From assembly GCF_001875655.1 (NCBI RefSeq), contig NZ_MKEQ01000001.1:3534001-3598000 (forward strand): 64,000 nt of DNA, written 5' to 3'. The position numbers and the translations under genes were made by a program. Shown here piece after piece: positions 41,463 to 51,429 of the stretch (its first letter is position 1; each line of letters begins with the position of its first letter). The notes under the pieces were generated by a model that saw nothing but the letters and a program-made list of their open reading frames with translations, did not search any database and was not told the DNA's origin. This DNA comes from Enterobacter hormaechei ATCC 49162. Lineage in GTDB: Bacteria > Pseudomonadota > Gammaproteobacteria > Enterobacterales > Enterobacteriaceae.

Positions 41463-42386
41463 ATGCTGAAATTCCGAGTGTCACTCCTTAGTCTTGCGCT
41501 GCTGTTGGGCGTGTCCGCTACCGCGCCAGCCATCGCCAAAACGCCCGCAGTCGCTACCGCTGCTGCGCAACCCCAGATTGCGTCCGGCAGCGCGATGATC
41601 GTTGACCTGAATACCAATAAGGTGATCTACGCCAGTCATCCGGATCTGGTGCGCCCGATCGCTTCCATCACCAAAGTCATGACCGCGATGGTGGTGCTTG
41701 ATGCACGACTGCCGCTGGACGAAAAGTTAAAGGTGGATATCAGCCACACGCCAGAGATGAAAGGGATCTACTCTCGCGTGCGTCTGAACAGTGAAATCAG
41801 CCGTAAAAATATGCTGCTGCTGGCGCTGATGTCCTCAGAGAACCGCGCGGCGGCAAGCCTCGCCCACCATTATCCTGGCGGTTACGACGCCTTTATCCGC
41901 GCGATGAACGCTAAAGCCAAAGCGCTGGGGATGAAGAATACCCATTTCGTGGAGCCAACCGGCCTGTCGATCCATAACGTCTCGACGGCAAGGGATTTAA
42001 CGAAGCTGCTGATCGCCAGTAAGCAATACCCGCTGATTGGTCAGCTCAGCACTACGCGTGAGGAGATGGCGACATTCTCGAATCCGGCGTATACGCTGCC
42101 GTTCCGCAATACTAACCATCTGGTGTATCGCGATAACTGGAATATTCAGTTAACCAAGACCGGTTTCACCAATGCGGCAGGGCACTGCCTGGTGATGCGC
42201 ACCGTGTTTAACGGTAAGCCAGTGGCGCTGGTGGTGATGGATGCCTTCGGCAAATATACCCACTTTGCGGATGCCAGCCGCCTGCGCACCTGGATTGAAA
42301 CCGGGAAAGTGCAGCCGGTGCCAGCTTCAGCGCTGGCGTATAAAAAGCAGAAAGCGGAACAGATGGCGACGGCGCAGAACGATTAG
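41463..42386 (+). CDS. pbpG: PbpG, PBP7 (D-alanyl-D-alanine endopeptidase)
   Basis: A 307-residue periplasmic penicillin-binding protein. The signal peptide ends near APAIA; active-site motifs are S68-I-T-K71, S125-E-N127 and K232-T-G234. It cuts DD crosslinks in peptidoglycan. Ends at a good terminator. Confidence 0.95.
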   Translation: MLKFRVSLLSLALLLGVSATAPAIAKTPAVATAAAQPQIASGSAMIVDLNTNKVIYASHPDLVRPIASITKVMTAMVVLDARLPLDEKLKVDISHTPEMKGIYSRVRLNSEISRKNMLLLALMSSENRAAASLAHHYPGGYDAFIRAMNAKAKALGMKNTHFVEPTGLSIHNVSTARDLTKLLIASKQYPLIGQLSTTREEMATFSNPAYTLPFRNTNHLVYRDNWNIQLTKTGFTNAAGHCLVMRTVFNGKPVALVVMDAFGKYTHFADASRLRTWIETGKVQPVPASALAYKKQKAEQMATAQND

Positions 42387-42394
42387 GTAAAAGC

Positions 42395-42423
42395 AAAACG
42401 GTAACGCATGTTACCGTTTTTAA
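42395..42423 (+). terminator. pbpG terminator
   Basis: AAAACGGTAAC-GCAT-GTTACCGTTTT then T: an 11-bp perfect stem nine bases after the pbpG stop. Confidence 0.9.
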
Positions 42424-42429
42424 TGTTTT

Positions 42430-42466
42430 CTCCCTCTCCCCGTGGGAGAGGGCCGGGGTGAGGGCA
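42430..42466. repeat. C/G-rich palindromic repeat, pbpG/acetyltransferase junction
   Basis: CCCTCTCCC-CGT-GGGAGAGGG followed by CCGGGGTGAGGG: a half-copy of the family at 20122-20170, between convergent genes. Confidence 0.75.
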
Positions 42467-42482
42467 CCAGGCTGCACCGGGC

Positions 42483-43037
42483 TTACTCAGGCAGCGTCCA
42501 GTCCCCGTCGTTGAGCGGGCGCTGCATCAACACCGTGTCCCGCCAGTCGCCTTTCTTGTATCCCACACTCCTGAGCTGACCCACCATCTCGAAACCGTGC
42601 TTTTTATGCAGACGTAACGACCCGGGATTATTTTGCCCGTCGCCGACCACGGCAATCATCTGCCGCCACGGTCCCTGTTCACAACGGGCGATCAGCGCCT
42701 GGAGTAAGACCGAGCCAAACCCGCGACCGGTGGTGCTGGCATCCACATAGATGGATTCCTCAAGGGTGTACCGATAGGCCTGGCGTGGACGATAAAAGGT
42801 GGCGTAGCAGTAGCCGACGACAATGCCGCGATACAGCGCAACCAGCCACGGTAAACCGCTGTCGGTCACACGCTTCATCCGCTCACGCATCTCATCGACG
42901 GTGGGGGGAACTTCCTCGAAGGACGCACGGCCATGAAGCACATGCCAGGCGTATATCGCCGAGATGGCATGCGCATCGTCAGGAAGGGCGTCGCGCACCT
43001 CGATTTCAGTTTCGGGGAAAATCTCTACAGCCGACAT
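42483..43037 (-). CDS. GNAT N-acetyltransferase, phosphinothricin acetyltransferase-like
   Basis: A 184-residue GNAT enzyme. FEEVPPTVDEM, YCYATFYRPRQAYRYTLEESIYV, the acetyl-CoA loop TTGRGFGSVLL and VVGDGQNNPGSLRLHKKHGF resemble Pat/MnaT-type L-amino-acid N-acetyltransferases. The natural substrate is not known. I start at 43037 (MSAVEIF); an ATG at 43055 would add six residues and lies ahead of the GAGGAG, so it is less likely. Between pbpG and dld, where I recall no such gene in E. coli. Confidence 0.8.
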   Translation of the reverse strand: MSAVEIFPETEIEVRDALPDDAHAISAIYAWHVLHGRASFEEVPPTVDEMRERMKRVTDSGLPWLVALYRGIVVGYCYATFYRPRQAYRYTLEESIYVDASTTGRGFGSVLLQALIARCEQGPWRQMIAVVGDGQNNPGSLRLHKKHGFEMVGQLRSVGYKKGDWRDTVLMQRPLNDGDWTLPE

Positions 43038-43118
43038 GGTCTGCCCGCTCCTCATTTGGAAAGCCAGAGAAACGCTTCTCTGGCAACAGGCAGATACTCT
43101 AGTACGTTTGAGGCGAGC

Positions 43119-44897
43119 TTAACAATCTCTTAAATTTGGCTGTACGAGATCGTCAGCGGCCTGGGTATTGCGCTGCTCTGTTTCAGCAGACTCTTTCCAG
43201 TATTTCTGCCGCGTTGTCTTACCAATGCCGGGGTTCATACTGTTTGTTGGATCATTTTTACGATAAAACTGTTTAAGCGTCTCCGGCGCCTTATACAGGT
43301 GACCCACGTTGTGTTCGGCAGGATATTGTGCGCCGCGCTCATGCAGCAGCGCCAGCATCTGCTCTTTCAGCGCATGCGCGTCGACCCCTTTTTTGACGAT
43401 GTAATCCTGGTGGAAGACATAGCACATAAAGTGGCCGTAATAGAGCTTGTGCACCAGTTTGCTGTCAATCTCCGGCGGCAGATGCTCAAACCATTCGGTG
43501 TCGTTGCGACGCAGGGCAATATCCAGCGCCAGAATATCCTCCACCTCTTCGGAATGCACCGCCTGGTAACGGATAGCGGCGCCCGCCGCGGCGAAGCGGT
43601 GCAGGAAGGCTTTGCTGCCTTCTTCCGGCGTACAGGCAAAGAAATCCCCGTCGGCGGTTTTGAAGAACCCGGTGAGCCAGGACTGTGCTTCAGCAATCCC
43701 GTCCCCGGCCATTTTCAGCAGCAAGTGATGTTCATACTTATCGCGCCAGGTTTTCATTCGCTCCGGCAGATGGGCCGGGAAAACGTTGCCCAGCTTCTGC
43801 ATAAAGCGGTCGGTAAAGTGGGGTTTGAACAGCGAGACTTTCTCCAGCATCGCGTCGGTGCGCCCTTTCATGGTGAAGAAGAACGGCATTTTGTCGGTGC
43901 CGAGCTTGTCGATCATCAGGAAAGTATCTTTGCCGTAGCGTTCGGCGATGTCGTAAATATCCCGGTGCATATACTCGCCCGCCACCGGCAGGTGAGTGAA
44001 CTCGGCCAGAATATGACGGCGGATCTCCGTCAGCACCTCCGGCTGGTTGGTGCCGATGTAAAACACCTGCTGCTTTTTCTCTGCCGGGAAGGTATCAAGG
44101 CGCACCGCAAAAACGGCCAGTTTGCCCGCGCAGCCGGAGGATTCAAACAGGCGATCCGGATCGGCGTTATAGCGCGCTGGCGTATCGGCCTCGATATCGC
44201 GCACGCGGGTGATGTAATCGTGGTCATGCGCGTGACGACCGTCGTGCTGCACGTCTTCGTCCTTCACCCGATCGTCATCGAGCTTGCTGAGGATCTGTTC
44301 CGGCGTTACGCCCAGATCGATGCCCAGATGGTTCACCAGCGTCAGCTTGCCGTTTTCATCGATACGGGCAAACAGCGACATTTCCGTGTAAGCCGGGCCG
44401 CGCTGTACCAGCGAGCCGCCGGAGTTATTGCAGATCCCGCCGATCACCGAGGCGCCAATGCACGATGAGCCAATCACCGAGTGCGGTTCGCGTCCCAGCG
44501 GCTTAAGCGCCTTTTCCAGTGAGTAGAGCGTGGTGCCGGGGAAGGCGAGTACCTGTTCGCCTTTGTCGAGCAGGTGCAGTTTGTCGAGGCGCAGGGTGCT
44601 GATAATCACGATGTCACGATCGTAATCGTTGCCGTTCGGCGTGGAGCCTTCGGTCAGGCCGGTATTCGCAGCCTGCATTAAAATAATCTTGTCTGCCGCA
44701 ACGCAGGCGCTCAGCACGCGCCACAGTTCAAGCAACGTACCGGGGAAGACCACCGCCAGCGCGTCGCCCTGGCCGGAGCGAAAGCCCTTACGGTAGCGGG
44801 CGGTTTTGGCCGGGTCGGTAAGCAGGTGAGAGTGACCAACCAGGCGCGACAGTTCGTTAATAAAAGCCGTGTTATCGTCAGTTCGAACAGAAGACAT
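43119..44897 (-). CDS. dld: Dld, quinone-dependent D-lactate dehydrogenase
   Basis: A 592-residue FAD-containing membrane-peripheral enzyme. The N-terminal FAD-binding domain (LPLDP-type region, AANTGLTEGSTPNGNDYDRDIV, IGSSCIGASVIGGICNNSGGSLV) is followed by the cap and membrane-binding domains. It oxidises D-lactate to pyruvate and feeds electrons to ubiquinone. It is about 20 residues longer than the E. coli protein at the C-terminus (after MNPGIGKTTRQK). The ATG at 44897 is preceded by AAGGAG. Confidence 0.94.
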   Translation of the reverse strand: MSSVRTDDNTAFINELSRLVGHSHLLTDPAKTARYRKGFRSGQGDALAVVFPGTLLELWRVLSACVAADKIILMQAANTGLTEGSTPNGNDYDRDIVIISTLRLDKLHLLDKGEQVLAFPGTTLYSLEKALKPLGREPHSVIGSSCIGASVIGGICNNSGGSLVQRGPAYTEMSLFARIDENGKLTLVNHLGIDLGVTPEQILSKLDDDRVKDEDVQHDGRHAHDHDYITRVRDIEADTPARYNADPDRLFESSGCAGKLAVFAVRLDTFPAEKKQQVFYIGTNQPEVLTEIRRHILAEFTHLPVAGEYMHRDIYDIAERYGKDTFLMIDKLGTDKMPFFFTMKGRTDAMLEKVSLFKPHFTDRFMQKLGNVFPAHLPERMKTWRDKYEHHLLLKMAGDGIAEAQSWLTGFFKTADGDFFACTPEEGSKAFLHRFAAAGAAIRYQAVHSEEVEDILALDIALRRNDTEWFEHLPPEIDSKLVHKLYYGHFMCYVFHQDYIVKKGVDAHALKEQMLALLHERGAQYPAEHNVGHLYKAPETLKQFYRKNDPTNSMNPGIGKTTRQKYWKESAETEQRNTQAADDLVQPNLRDC

Positions 44898-45086
44898 CTT
44901 CCACTCCTTGTGGTGGGGCAAATTTCTCGCTGTAAAGCATAGCGCGATTAGCCGTTGAGCGGTCGGGTATTCATGAGAAAAATCAGAGAATAACCCTGCA
45001 AGGTTTTGAGGCTTTGTGGCACACTGCGCTTTTCGCACGGTCTGGCCGGGTGCTTCCCGCGGTTATTGATGAGAGAGAATAACAAC

Positions 45087-47384
45087 ATGAAATGGCTATG
45101 TTCTGTAGGTGTCGCCGTCAGCCTGGCGCTGCAACCTGCGCTGGCAGAGGATTTGTTTGGTAATCACCCGCTCACGCCTGAAGCCCGCGACGCCTTTGTC
45201 ACGGATTTGCTCAAAAAGATGACGGTCGATGAGAAAATCGGCCAGCTGCGCCTGATCAGCGTCGGCCCGGATAACCCGAAAGAAGCCATCCGCGAGATGA
45301 TCAAAGACGGGCAGGTCGGGGCTATCTTCAACACCGTTACCCGCCAGGATATCCGCGCCATGCAGGATCAGGTGATGCAACTCAGCCGCCTGAAAATTCC
45401 TCTTTTCTTCGCCTATGACGTGGTGCACGGCCAGCGTACCGTCTTCCCGATTAGCCTCGGGTTAGCCTCCTCCTTCAACCTCGATGCGGTGAAAACCGTT
45501 GGGCGCGTTTCTGCTTATGAAGCGGCAGACGACGGCCTGAACATGACCTGGGCGCCAATGGTGGACGTCTCGCGCGATCCGCGCTGGGGCCGCGCCTCGG
45601 AAGGCTTCGGTGAAGACACCTTTTTAACCGCCACGATGGGGAAAACCATGGTGGAAGCGATGCAGCGCAAAAGCCCGGCAGATCGTTACTCGGTGATGAC
45701 CAGCGTCAAGCACTTCGCCGCCTATGGCGCGGTGGAGGGCGGTAAAGAGTACAACACCGTCGACATGAGCCCGCAGCGCCTGTTCAACGACTATATGCCA
45801 CCGTACAAAGCGGGGCTGGATGCGGGCAGCGGCGCGGTGATGGTGGCGCTGAACTCTCTCAACGGCACGCCTGCCACCTCCGATTCGTGGCTGCTGAAAG
45901 ACGTGCTGCGCGACCAGTGGGGCTTCAAGGGCATCACCGTTTCGGATCACGGCGCGATTAAAGAGCTGATCAAGCACGGCACGGCGTCTGACCCGGAAGA
46001 TGCGGTACGGGTGGCGCTCAAGTCCGGCATCAACATGAGCATGAGCGACGAGTACTACAGCAAATACCTGCCGGGGCTGGTGAAGAGCGGCAAGGTGACG
46101 ATGGCTGAACTGGACGACGCCGCTCGCCACGTGCTGAACGTTAAATATGACATGGGGCTGTTTAACGATCCGTACAGCCATCTGGGGCCGAAGGACTCAG
46201 ACCCGACGGACACCAACGCCGAAAGCCGTCTGCACCGTAAAGAAGCCCGCGAAGTGGCCCGCGAAAGCCTGGTGCTGCTGAAGAACCGCCTCGACACGCT
46301 GCCGCTGAAAAAATCCGGCACCATTGCCGTGGTCGGTCCGCTGGCCGACAGCAAGCGCGACGTCATGGGCAGCTGGTCCGCTGCGGGCGTGGCGGATCAG
46401 TCCGTCACGGTGCTGACCGGCATTAAGAGCGCCGTCGGTGATAACGCAAAAGTGGTTTACGCCAAAGGCGCGAACGTGACTGACGACAAAGACATCGTCA
46501 CCTTCCTCAACCAGTACGAGGAAGCGGTGAAGGTAGACCCGCGCACGCCGAAGGAGATGATCGACGAAGCGGTTAACGCCGCGAAGCAGTCCGACGTGGT
46601 GGTCGCCGTGGTCGGTGAAGCGCAGGGGATGGCGCACGAAGCCTCCAGCCGTACCGATATCACCATTCCGCAGAGCCAGCGCGATCTGATCGCGGCCCTG
46701 AAAGCCACCGGCAAGCCGCTGGTGCTGGTGCTGATGAACGGTCGTCCGCTGGCGCTGGTGAAAGAGGACCAGCAGGCTGACGCCATTCTGGAAACCTGGT
46801 TCGCCGGTACTGAAGGCGGTAACGCCATTGCCGACGTGCTGTTTGGCGATTACAACCCGTCAGGCAAGCTGCCGATGTCCTTCCCGCGCTCCGTCGGGCA
46901 GATCCCGGTTTACTACAGCCACCTGAACACCGGTCGTCCTTATAACGCCGACAAGCCGAACAAGTACACGTCTCGTTATTTCGATGAAGCGAACGGCCCG
47001 CTGTATCCGTTTGGCTATGGTCTGAGCTACACCACCTTTACGGTCTCTGACGTAAAAATGTCGGCGCCAACGATGAAGCGTGACGGCAGCGTGACCGCCA
47101 GCGTGGACGTGACCAACAGCGGCAAACGCGAAGGTGCGACGGTGATCCAGATGTACGTGCAGGACGTCACGGCCTCCATGAGCCGTCCGGTGAAACAGCT
47201 GCGCGGCTTCGAGAAGGTCAACCTGAAACCGGGCGAAACCAGAACGGTTAGCTTCCCGATTGACGTGAATGCGCTGAAGTTCTGGAATCAGCAGATGAAA
47301 TACGATGCCGAGCCAGGCAAATTCAACGTCTTTATCGGTGTGGATTCCGCCCGCGTGAACAAAGCCGAATTCGAACTGCAATAA
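45087..47384 (+). CDS. bglX: BglX, periplasmic beta-glucosidase
   Basis: A 765-residue glycoside hydrolase family 3 enzyme (E. coli 765). The signal peptide ends QPALA-EDLFG; the TIM barrel carries the nucleophile Asp287 in TVSDHGAI; the alpha/beta sandwich domain and a C-terminal fibronectin III-like domain follow. It splits beta-glucosides in the periplasm. ATGs also lie at 45069 and 45006; 45087 gives the normal signal peptide. Divergent from dld. Confidence 0.95.
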   Translation: MKWLCSVGVAVSLALQPALAEDLFGNHPLTPEARDAFVTDLLKKMTVDEKIGQLRLISVGPDNPKEAIREMIKDGQVGAIFNTVTRQDIRAMQDQVMQLSRLKIPLFFAYDVVHGQRTVFPISLGLASSFNLDAVKTVGRVSAYEAADDGLNMTWAPMVDVSRDPRWGRASEGFGEDTFLTATMGKTMVEAMQRKSPADRYSVMTSVKHFAAYGAVEGGKEYNTVDMSPQRLFNDYMPPYKAGLDAGSGAVMVALNSLNGTPATSDSWLLKDVLRDQWGFKGITVSDHGAIKELIKHGTASDPEDAVRVALKSGINMSMSDEYYSKYLPGLVKSGKVTMAELDDAARHVLNVKYDMGLFNDPYSHLGPKDSDPTDTNAESRLHRKEAREVARESLVLLKNRLDTLPLKKSGTIAVVGPLADSKRDVMGSWSAAGVADQSVTVLTGIKSAVGDNAKVVYAKGANVTDDKDIVTFLNQYEEAVKVDPRTPKEMIDEAVNAAKQSDVVVAVVGEAQGMAHEASSRTDITIPQSQRDLIAALKATGKPLVLVLMNGRPLALVKEDQQADAILETWFAGTEGGNAIADVLFGDYNPSGKLPMSFPRSVGQIPVYYSHLNTGRPYNADKPNKYTSRYFDEANGPLYPFGYGLSYTTFTVSDVKMSAPTMKRDGSVTASVDVTNSGKREGATVIQMYVQDVTASMSRPVKQLRGFEKVNLKPGETRTVSFPIDVNALKFWNQQMKYDAEPGKFNVFIGVDSARVNKAEFELQ

Positions 47385-47399
47385 CCCCTCCTGCCTCAC

Positions 47400-47422
47400 C
47401 ATCCCCCGCACTGCGGGGGATG
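47400..47422 (+). terminator. Hairpin after bglX
   Basis: CATCCCCCGC-ACT-GCGGGGGATG, a perfect 10-bp stem 15 bp after bglX. Followed by TGTCTCTCCT, a poor T-tract. Confidence 0.5.
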
Positions 47423-47520
47423 TCTCTCCTCAAGCACTAAAAACGGTTAAATGCGCTGTTTTAAGCTACGCTTTTCTCTCAAGCCTATGAAAAAGGCCAC
47501 AAAATAATGAGGAAAACAGC

Positions 47521-48438
47521 ATGACGATGATTAAGGGGATCGCTGGTTCGACGGTGCTACTGGCGGCGCTGAGCCTGCCGCTACAGGCCGCAGAGCCGGT
47601 TAAGGTGGGTTCCAAAATTGATACCGAGGGCGCGCTGCTCGGCAATATCATTTTGCAGGTGCTCGAAAGCCACGGCGTGAAAACGGTCAATAAAGTTCAG
47701 CTTGGCACCACGCCGGTCGTCCGCGGTGCCATCACGTCCGGTGAGCTGGATATCTACCCGGAATACACCGGCAACGGGGCATTCTTCTTCAAGGATGAAA
47801 ACGATCCGGCCTGGAAAAATGCCAAAGCCGGGTACGAAAAAGTCAAAAAGCTGGACGCGGAAAAAAATAAGCTGGTCTGGCTCACGCCTGCACCGGCCAA
47901 CAACACCTGGACCATCGCGGTGCGCAAAGATATCGCCGAGAAAGGCAAGCTCACCTCGCTTGACGATCTCAGCCGCTACCTGAAAGAGAAGGGCGAGTTT
48001 AAGCTCGCGGCCTCGGCAGAGTTTATCGAGCGCGCTGATGCCCTGCCAGCGTTTGAAAAAGCCTATGATTTCAAGCTTGATCAGGCACAGCTGCTCTCTC
48101 TGGCGGGTGGCGACACGGCGGTGACCATCAAGGCGGCGGCGCAGCAAACCTCTGGCGTCAACGCGGCGATGGCCTACGGCACCGACGGCCCGGTCGCGGC
48201 GCTTGGTCTGCAAACCCTGACCGACCCGAAAGGCGTTCAGCCGATTTACGCCCCAACCCCGGTGGTGCGCGAGGCGGTTCTGCAAGCCTACCCGGATATC
48301 GACGCATGGCTGAAACCGGTGTTTGAAAAACTGGATGCGAAAACGCTGCAACAGCTGAACGCCAGCATTGCCGTTGAGGGGCTGGATGCCAAAAAAGTGG
48401 CTGCCGACTTCCTGAAACAACAAGGGCTTGTGAAGTAA
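47521..48438 (+). CDS. osmF: OsmF (YehZ), osmoprotectant ABC binding protein
   Basis: A 305-residue periplasmic binding protein of the OpuAC family. The signal peptide ends near LPLQAAEP; VGSKIDTEGALLGNIILQ and SGELDIYPEYTGNGAFFF match E. coli OsmF. It serves the YehYXW system, a low-affinity glycine-betaine importer induced by osmotic and RpoS control in E. coli. First of four tightly spaced genes. MTMIKG offers two ATG choices two codons apart. Confidence 0.94.
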   Translation: MTMIKGIAGSTVLLAALSLPLQAAEPVKVGSKIDTEGALLGNIILQVLESHGVKTVNKVQLGTTPVVRGAITSGELDIYPEYTGNGAFFFKDENDPAWKNAKAGYEKVKKLDAEKNKLVWLTPAPANNTWTIAVRKDIAEKGKLTSLDDLSRYLKEKGEFKLAASAEFIERADALPAFEKAYDFKLDQAQLLSLAGGDTAVTIKAAAQQTSGVNAAMAYGTDGPVAALGLQTLTDPKGVQPIYAPTPVVREAVLQAYPDIDAWLKPVFEKLDAKTLQQLNASIAVEGLDAKKVAADFLKQQGLVK

Positions 48439-48450
48439 CGGGATAAGGCT

Positions 48451-49608
48451 GTGCCAATAAAATGTCATAACCGCGTCCTGCTGCTGTTGGCCTGTGTGGC
48501 CATCGCGGCGGTCGCGTTACCCTTTGTAAATGTCGCGCCAAACCGTCTGGTATCGGGCGAACCGCGCGCGCTCTGGCAGATCTGGTCATTTACGCCGCTG
48601 CTGCTGGGCGCGGCGCTGGCGAGTGCCGTTGTCCTGGCATTCTGGCCAGGGCGTGCAGCACAGTGGCTGACGCTTCTGCTCAGCGAAGCGCTGTTTATCG
48701 TACTGTTCTGGAGCGCAGGGCAGGCGGCAACGCAGATGGCCTCGGTTGAAAGCCCGCTTGCGCGCACGTCAATTGGCAGCGGCCTGTGGCTGTGGCTGGC
48801 ACTCTGCCTGCTGGTCTGTAGCGATGCCATTCGCCGTCTGACGCCGATGCCCGTCTGGCGCTGGCTGCTGAATGCGCAATTCTGGGTTATCCCGCTGCTG
48901 ATCCTTTTCAGCGGCGATCTGAATCATCTCTCGCTGCTAAAAGAGTACGTCAACCGCCAGGAGGTGTTTGACAACGCGCTGGCGCAACATCTGACGATCC
49001 TGTTCGGAACGTTGATCCCGGCGCTGCTGCTGGGTGTCCCGCTGGGGATGTGGTGCTACCGGCATCCCAGCCGCCAGGGGGCCGTTTTTACCGTACTCAA
49101 CGTTATTCAGACTATCCCCTCCGTCGCCCTGTTTGGCCTGCTGATTGCTCCCCTCGCCGGTCTGGTGAAATCCTTCCCCGCGCTGGCTGCGGCAGGGATT
49201 GCCGGAACCGGGCTGACGCCTGCCCTTATCGCCCTTGTGCTGTATGCGCTGCTGCCGCTGGTGCGCGGCGTGGTGGCGGGGTTAAGCCAGGTTGCGCCTG
49301 ACGTGCTGGAAAGCGCCCATGCGATGGGAATGAGTGCGCGCCAGTGTTTCTGGAAAATACAGCTACCGCTTGCGCTGCCGCTGCTGGTTCGCAGCCTGCG
49401 GGTGGTGACGGTGCAGACCGTGGGAATGGCGGTGATTGCCGCGCTGATCGGTGCGGGTGGCTTTGGGGCACTGGTGTTCCAGGGCCTGCTCAGCAGCGCG
49501 CTGGATCTGGTGTTGCTGGGCGTCGTGCCCACGATTGCGCTGGCGGTCGTACTGGATGCCCTGTTTGCCCTGTGGCTCGCGCTGCTCAGGAGAAGAGCCA
49601 ATGATTGA
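48451..49608 (+). CDS. yehY: YehY, osmoprotectant ABC permease
   Basis: A 385-residue inner-membrane permease with an N-terminal extension of several helices and a C-terminal BPD_transp_1 domain (about 180-385, with the ATPase-contact [18 protein letters not shown]). A GTG start 12 bp after osmF is used. It overlaps yehX by eight bases. Confidence 0.92.
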   Translation: MPIKCHNRVLLLLACVAIAAVALPFVNVAPNRLVSGEPRALWQIWSFTPLLLGAALASAVVLAFWPGRAAQWLTLLLSEALFIVLFWSAGQAATQMASVESPLARTSIGSGLWLWLALCLLVCSDAIRRLTPMPVWRWLLNAQFWVIPLLILFSGDLNHLSLLKEYVNRQEVFDNALAQHLTILFGTLIPALLLGVPLGMWCYRHPSRQGAVFTVLNVIQTIPSVALFGLLIAPLAGLVKSFPALAAAGIAGTGLTPALIALVLYALLPLVRGVVAGLSQVAPDVLESAHAMGMSARQCFWKIQLPLALPLLVRSLRVVTVQTVGMAVIAALIGAGGFGALVFQGLLSSALDLVLLGVVPTIALAVVLDALFALWLALLRRRAND

Positions 49609-50551
49609 ATTTCATGATGTAAGTAAAACCTTTGCGGGCCGTCCGGCGGCAAGCCACCTCAATCTGCATTTTGCCGAGGGGGCGTTCTCGGTATTGATCG
49701 GAACGTCGGGGTCGGGAAAATCCACGACGCTGAAGATGATCAACCGGCTGGTGGAACACGACAGCGGAACAATTCGCTTTGCCGGAGAAGAGATCCGCAG
49801 CCTGCCGGTGCTGGAGCTGCGGCGGCGTATGGGCTACGCCATTCAGTCCATCGGCCTGTTTCCCCACTGGACGGTGGCGCAGAACATTGCCACCGTGCTA
49901 CAGCTGGAAAAATGGTCCCGGGCGAAGATCAACGAGCGTGTCGACGAGCTAATGGCGCTGCTGGGCCTGGACGCCTCGCTTCGCGACCGCTATCCGCACC
50001 AGCTTTCCGGCGGGCAGCAGCAGCGGGTCGGGGTGGCGCGTGCGCTGGCCGCCAACCCGCAGGTGTTGCTGATGGATGAACCCTTCGGCGCGCTGGATCC
50101 GGTCACCCGTGGCGCACTTCAGGCCGAGATGAGCCGCATCCACCGTATTCTTGGCCGCACCATCGTGCTGGTGACGCATGATATCGACGAGGCGCTACGG
50201 CTGGCCGATCGGCTGGTGCTGATGGATCACGGCGAAGTCGTCCAGCAGGGGACGCCGCTTGAGCTGTTAACGGCGCCAGCAAACGATTTTGTGCGTGAGT
50301 TTTTTGGCCGCAGCGAGCTGGGCGTCAGGCTGCTCTCGCTGCGCACCGTCAGAGACTATATGCGTCCGCAGGAGGCACAAATCGGTGGTGAACCGCTGCA
50401 TGATGCGATGAGCCTGCGCGATGCCCTGTCGGCGTTTGTTGCCCGGCAGTGCGAGGTATTACCCGTTGCGGACGGGCAGGGGACGCCATGCGGGACGATC
50501 CATTTTCGCGATTTGCTGGCGGGGGAGGTGACGAGTGAAGTGGGTACGTGA
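49601..50551 (+). CDS. yehX: YehX, osmoprotectant ABC ATPase
   Basis: A 316-residue ABC ATPase. Walker [10 protein letters not shown], the signature [15 protein letters not shown] and Walker [12 protein letters not shown] are intact, with a regulatory C-terminal region (CBS-like) after residue 250. It energises YehY/YehW. Overlaps yehY by 8 and yehW by 17 bases. Confidence 0.94.
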   Translation: MIEFHDVSKTFAGRPAASHLNLHFAEGAFSVLIGTSGSGKSTTLKMINRLVEHDSGTIRFAGEEIRSLPVLELRRRMGYAIQSIGLFPHWTVAQNIATVLQLEKWSRAKINERVDELMALLGLDASLRDRYPHQLSGGQQQRVGVARALAANPQVLLMDEPFGALDPVTRGALQAEMSRIHRILGRTIVLVTHDIDEALRLADRLVLMDHGEVVQQGTPLELLTAPANDFVREFFGRSELGVRLLSLRTVRDYMRPQEAQIGGEPLHDAMSLRDALSAFVARQCEVLPVADGQGTPCGTIHFRDLLAGEVTSEVGT

Positions 50552-51272
50552 TCCGTTACTTTGGCTGACAGGACTGTTCATCGCCTTACTCTACCTGATG
50601 CCACACAGCGCGGCGCTATTTAATGCGCTCATTCCCGGGCTACCGCGCCCGGTGTACCAGCAGGAGAGCTTTGTTAATCTCACCCTGGCGCACTTCTGGC
50701 TGGTGGCGGTATCAAGCGTGATTGCCATTGTGCTGGGCGTTGGCGCCGGTATTGCGGTGACGCGGCCTGCGGGCAGGGAGTTTCGCCCGCTGGTGGAGAC
50801 CATCGCCGCAACGGGGCAGACTTTCCCGCCGGTAGCCGTGCTGGCGATTGCCGTACCGGCGATCGGTTTTGGGCAGGAGCCTGCCATCATTGCGCTGATT
50901 TTGTACGGCGTGTTGCCCATTCTGCAAGGGACGCTGGCGGGCATAGCGGCGGTGCCTGCATCGGTGCTGAGCGTAGCGGAAGGAATGGGAATGAGCGCCT
51001 GGCAGCGGCTGGTGAAGGTCGAACTGCCGCTGGCCGCCCCGGTGATTATCGCTGGCGTGCGGACGTCCGTGATTATCAACATTGGTACGGCAACCATCGC
51101 CTCGACGGTCGGCGCGAATACGCTGGGGACGCCGATCATTATCGGATTAAGCGGGTTTAATACGGCTTATATTATTCAGGGGGCGGTTCTGGTTGCGCTG
51201 GCGGCGATTGTGGTGGATCGCCTGTTTGAACGCCTGGCTGGATACCTCAGCCAACACCGCCGCGAACAATAA
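50535..51272 (+). CDS. yehW: YehW, osmoprotectant ABC permease
   Basis: A 245-residue permease with about six helices; [17 protein letters not shown] and [17 protein letters not shown] (ATPase contact) are typical. It begins with GTG at 50535 inside the yehX 3' end. Last gene of osmF-yehYXW. Its 3' end overlaps the antisense small gene yohO by 26 bp. Confidence 0.93.
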   Translation: MKWVRDPLLWLTGLFIALLYLMPHSAALFNALIPGLPRPVYQQESFVNLTLAHFWLVAVSSVIAIVLGVGAGIAVTRPAGREFRPLVETIAATGQTFPPVAVLAIAVPAIGFGQEPAIIALILYGVLPILQGTLAGIAAVPASVLSVAEGMGMSAWQRLVKVELPLAAPVIIAGVRTSVIINIGTATIASTVGANTLGTPIIIGLSGFNTAYIIQGAVLVALAAIVVDRLFERLAGYLSQHRREQ

Positions 51273-51360
51273 ATGAATAACCTGCAAGCATAACGCCACC
51301 GATACCGCTGACGGCCATCAGTGCAAAAAGGGTAATTACGGCCAGTTTCGTTGCCTTCAT
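51247..51360 (-). CDS. yohO: YohO, 37-residue membrane protein
   Basis: A single-helix protein, [20 protein letters not shown] at the N-terminus, matching E. coli YohO (about 35 residues) in sequence and position (between mlrA and yehW). Two adjacent ATG codons (51363 and 51360) follow AGGAGCAC; the second has the better spacing. Function unknown. Its 3' end is antisense to yehW. Confidence 0.85.
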   Translation of the reverse strand: MKATKLAVITLFALMAVSGIGGVMLAGYSFIVRGGVG

Positions 51361-51429
51361 CATGTGCTCCTGTTGTTAACGGAACAATTATACGGTGAAG
51401 CGCAGCTGTTAATGAACCATTAAATGCCG

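Noticed and set aside
43299..44468. 389-codon open frame antisense to dld
   Set aside because: Shadow of dld in a GC-rich region; no recognisable domain or ribosome-binding site.
47581..48468. 295-codon open frame antisense to osmF
   Set aside because: Covers a conserved gene on the other strand; composition is Arg/Leu/Phe-rich without domain features.
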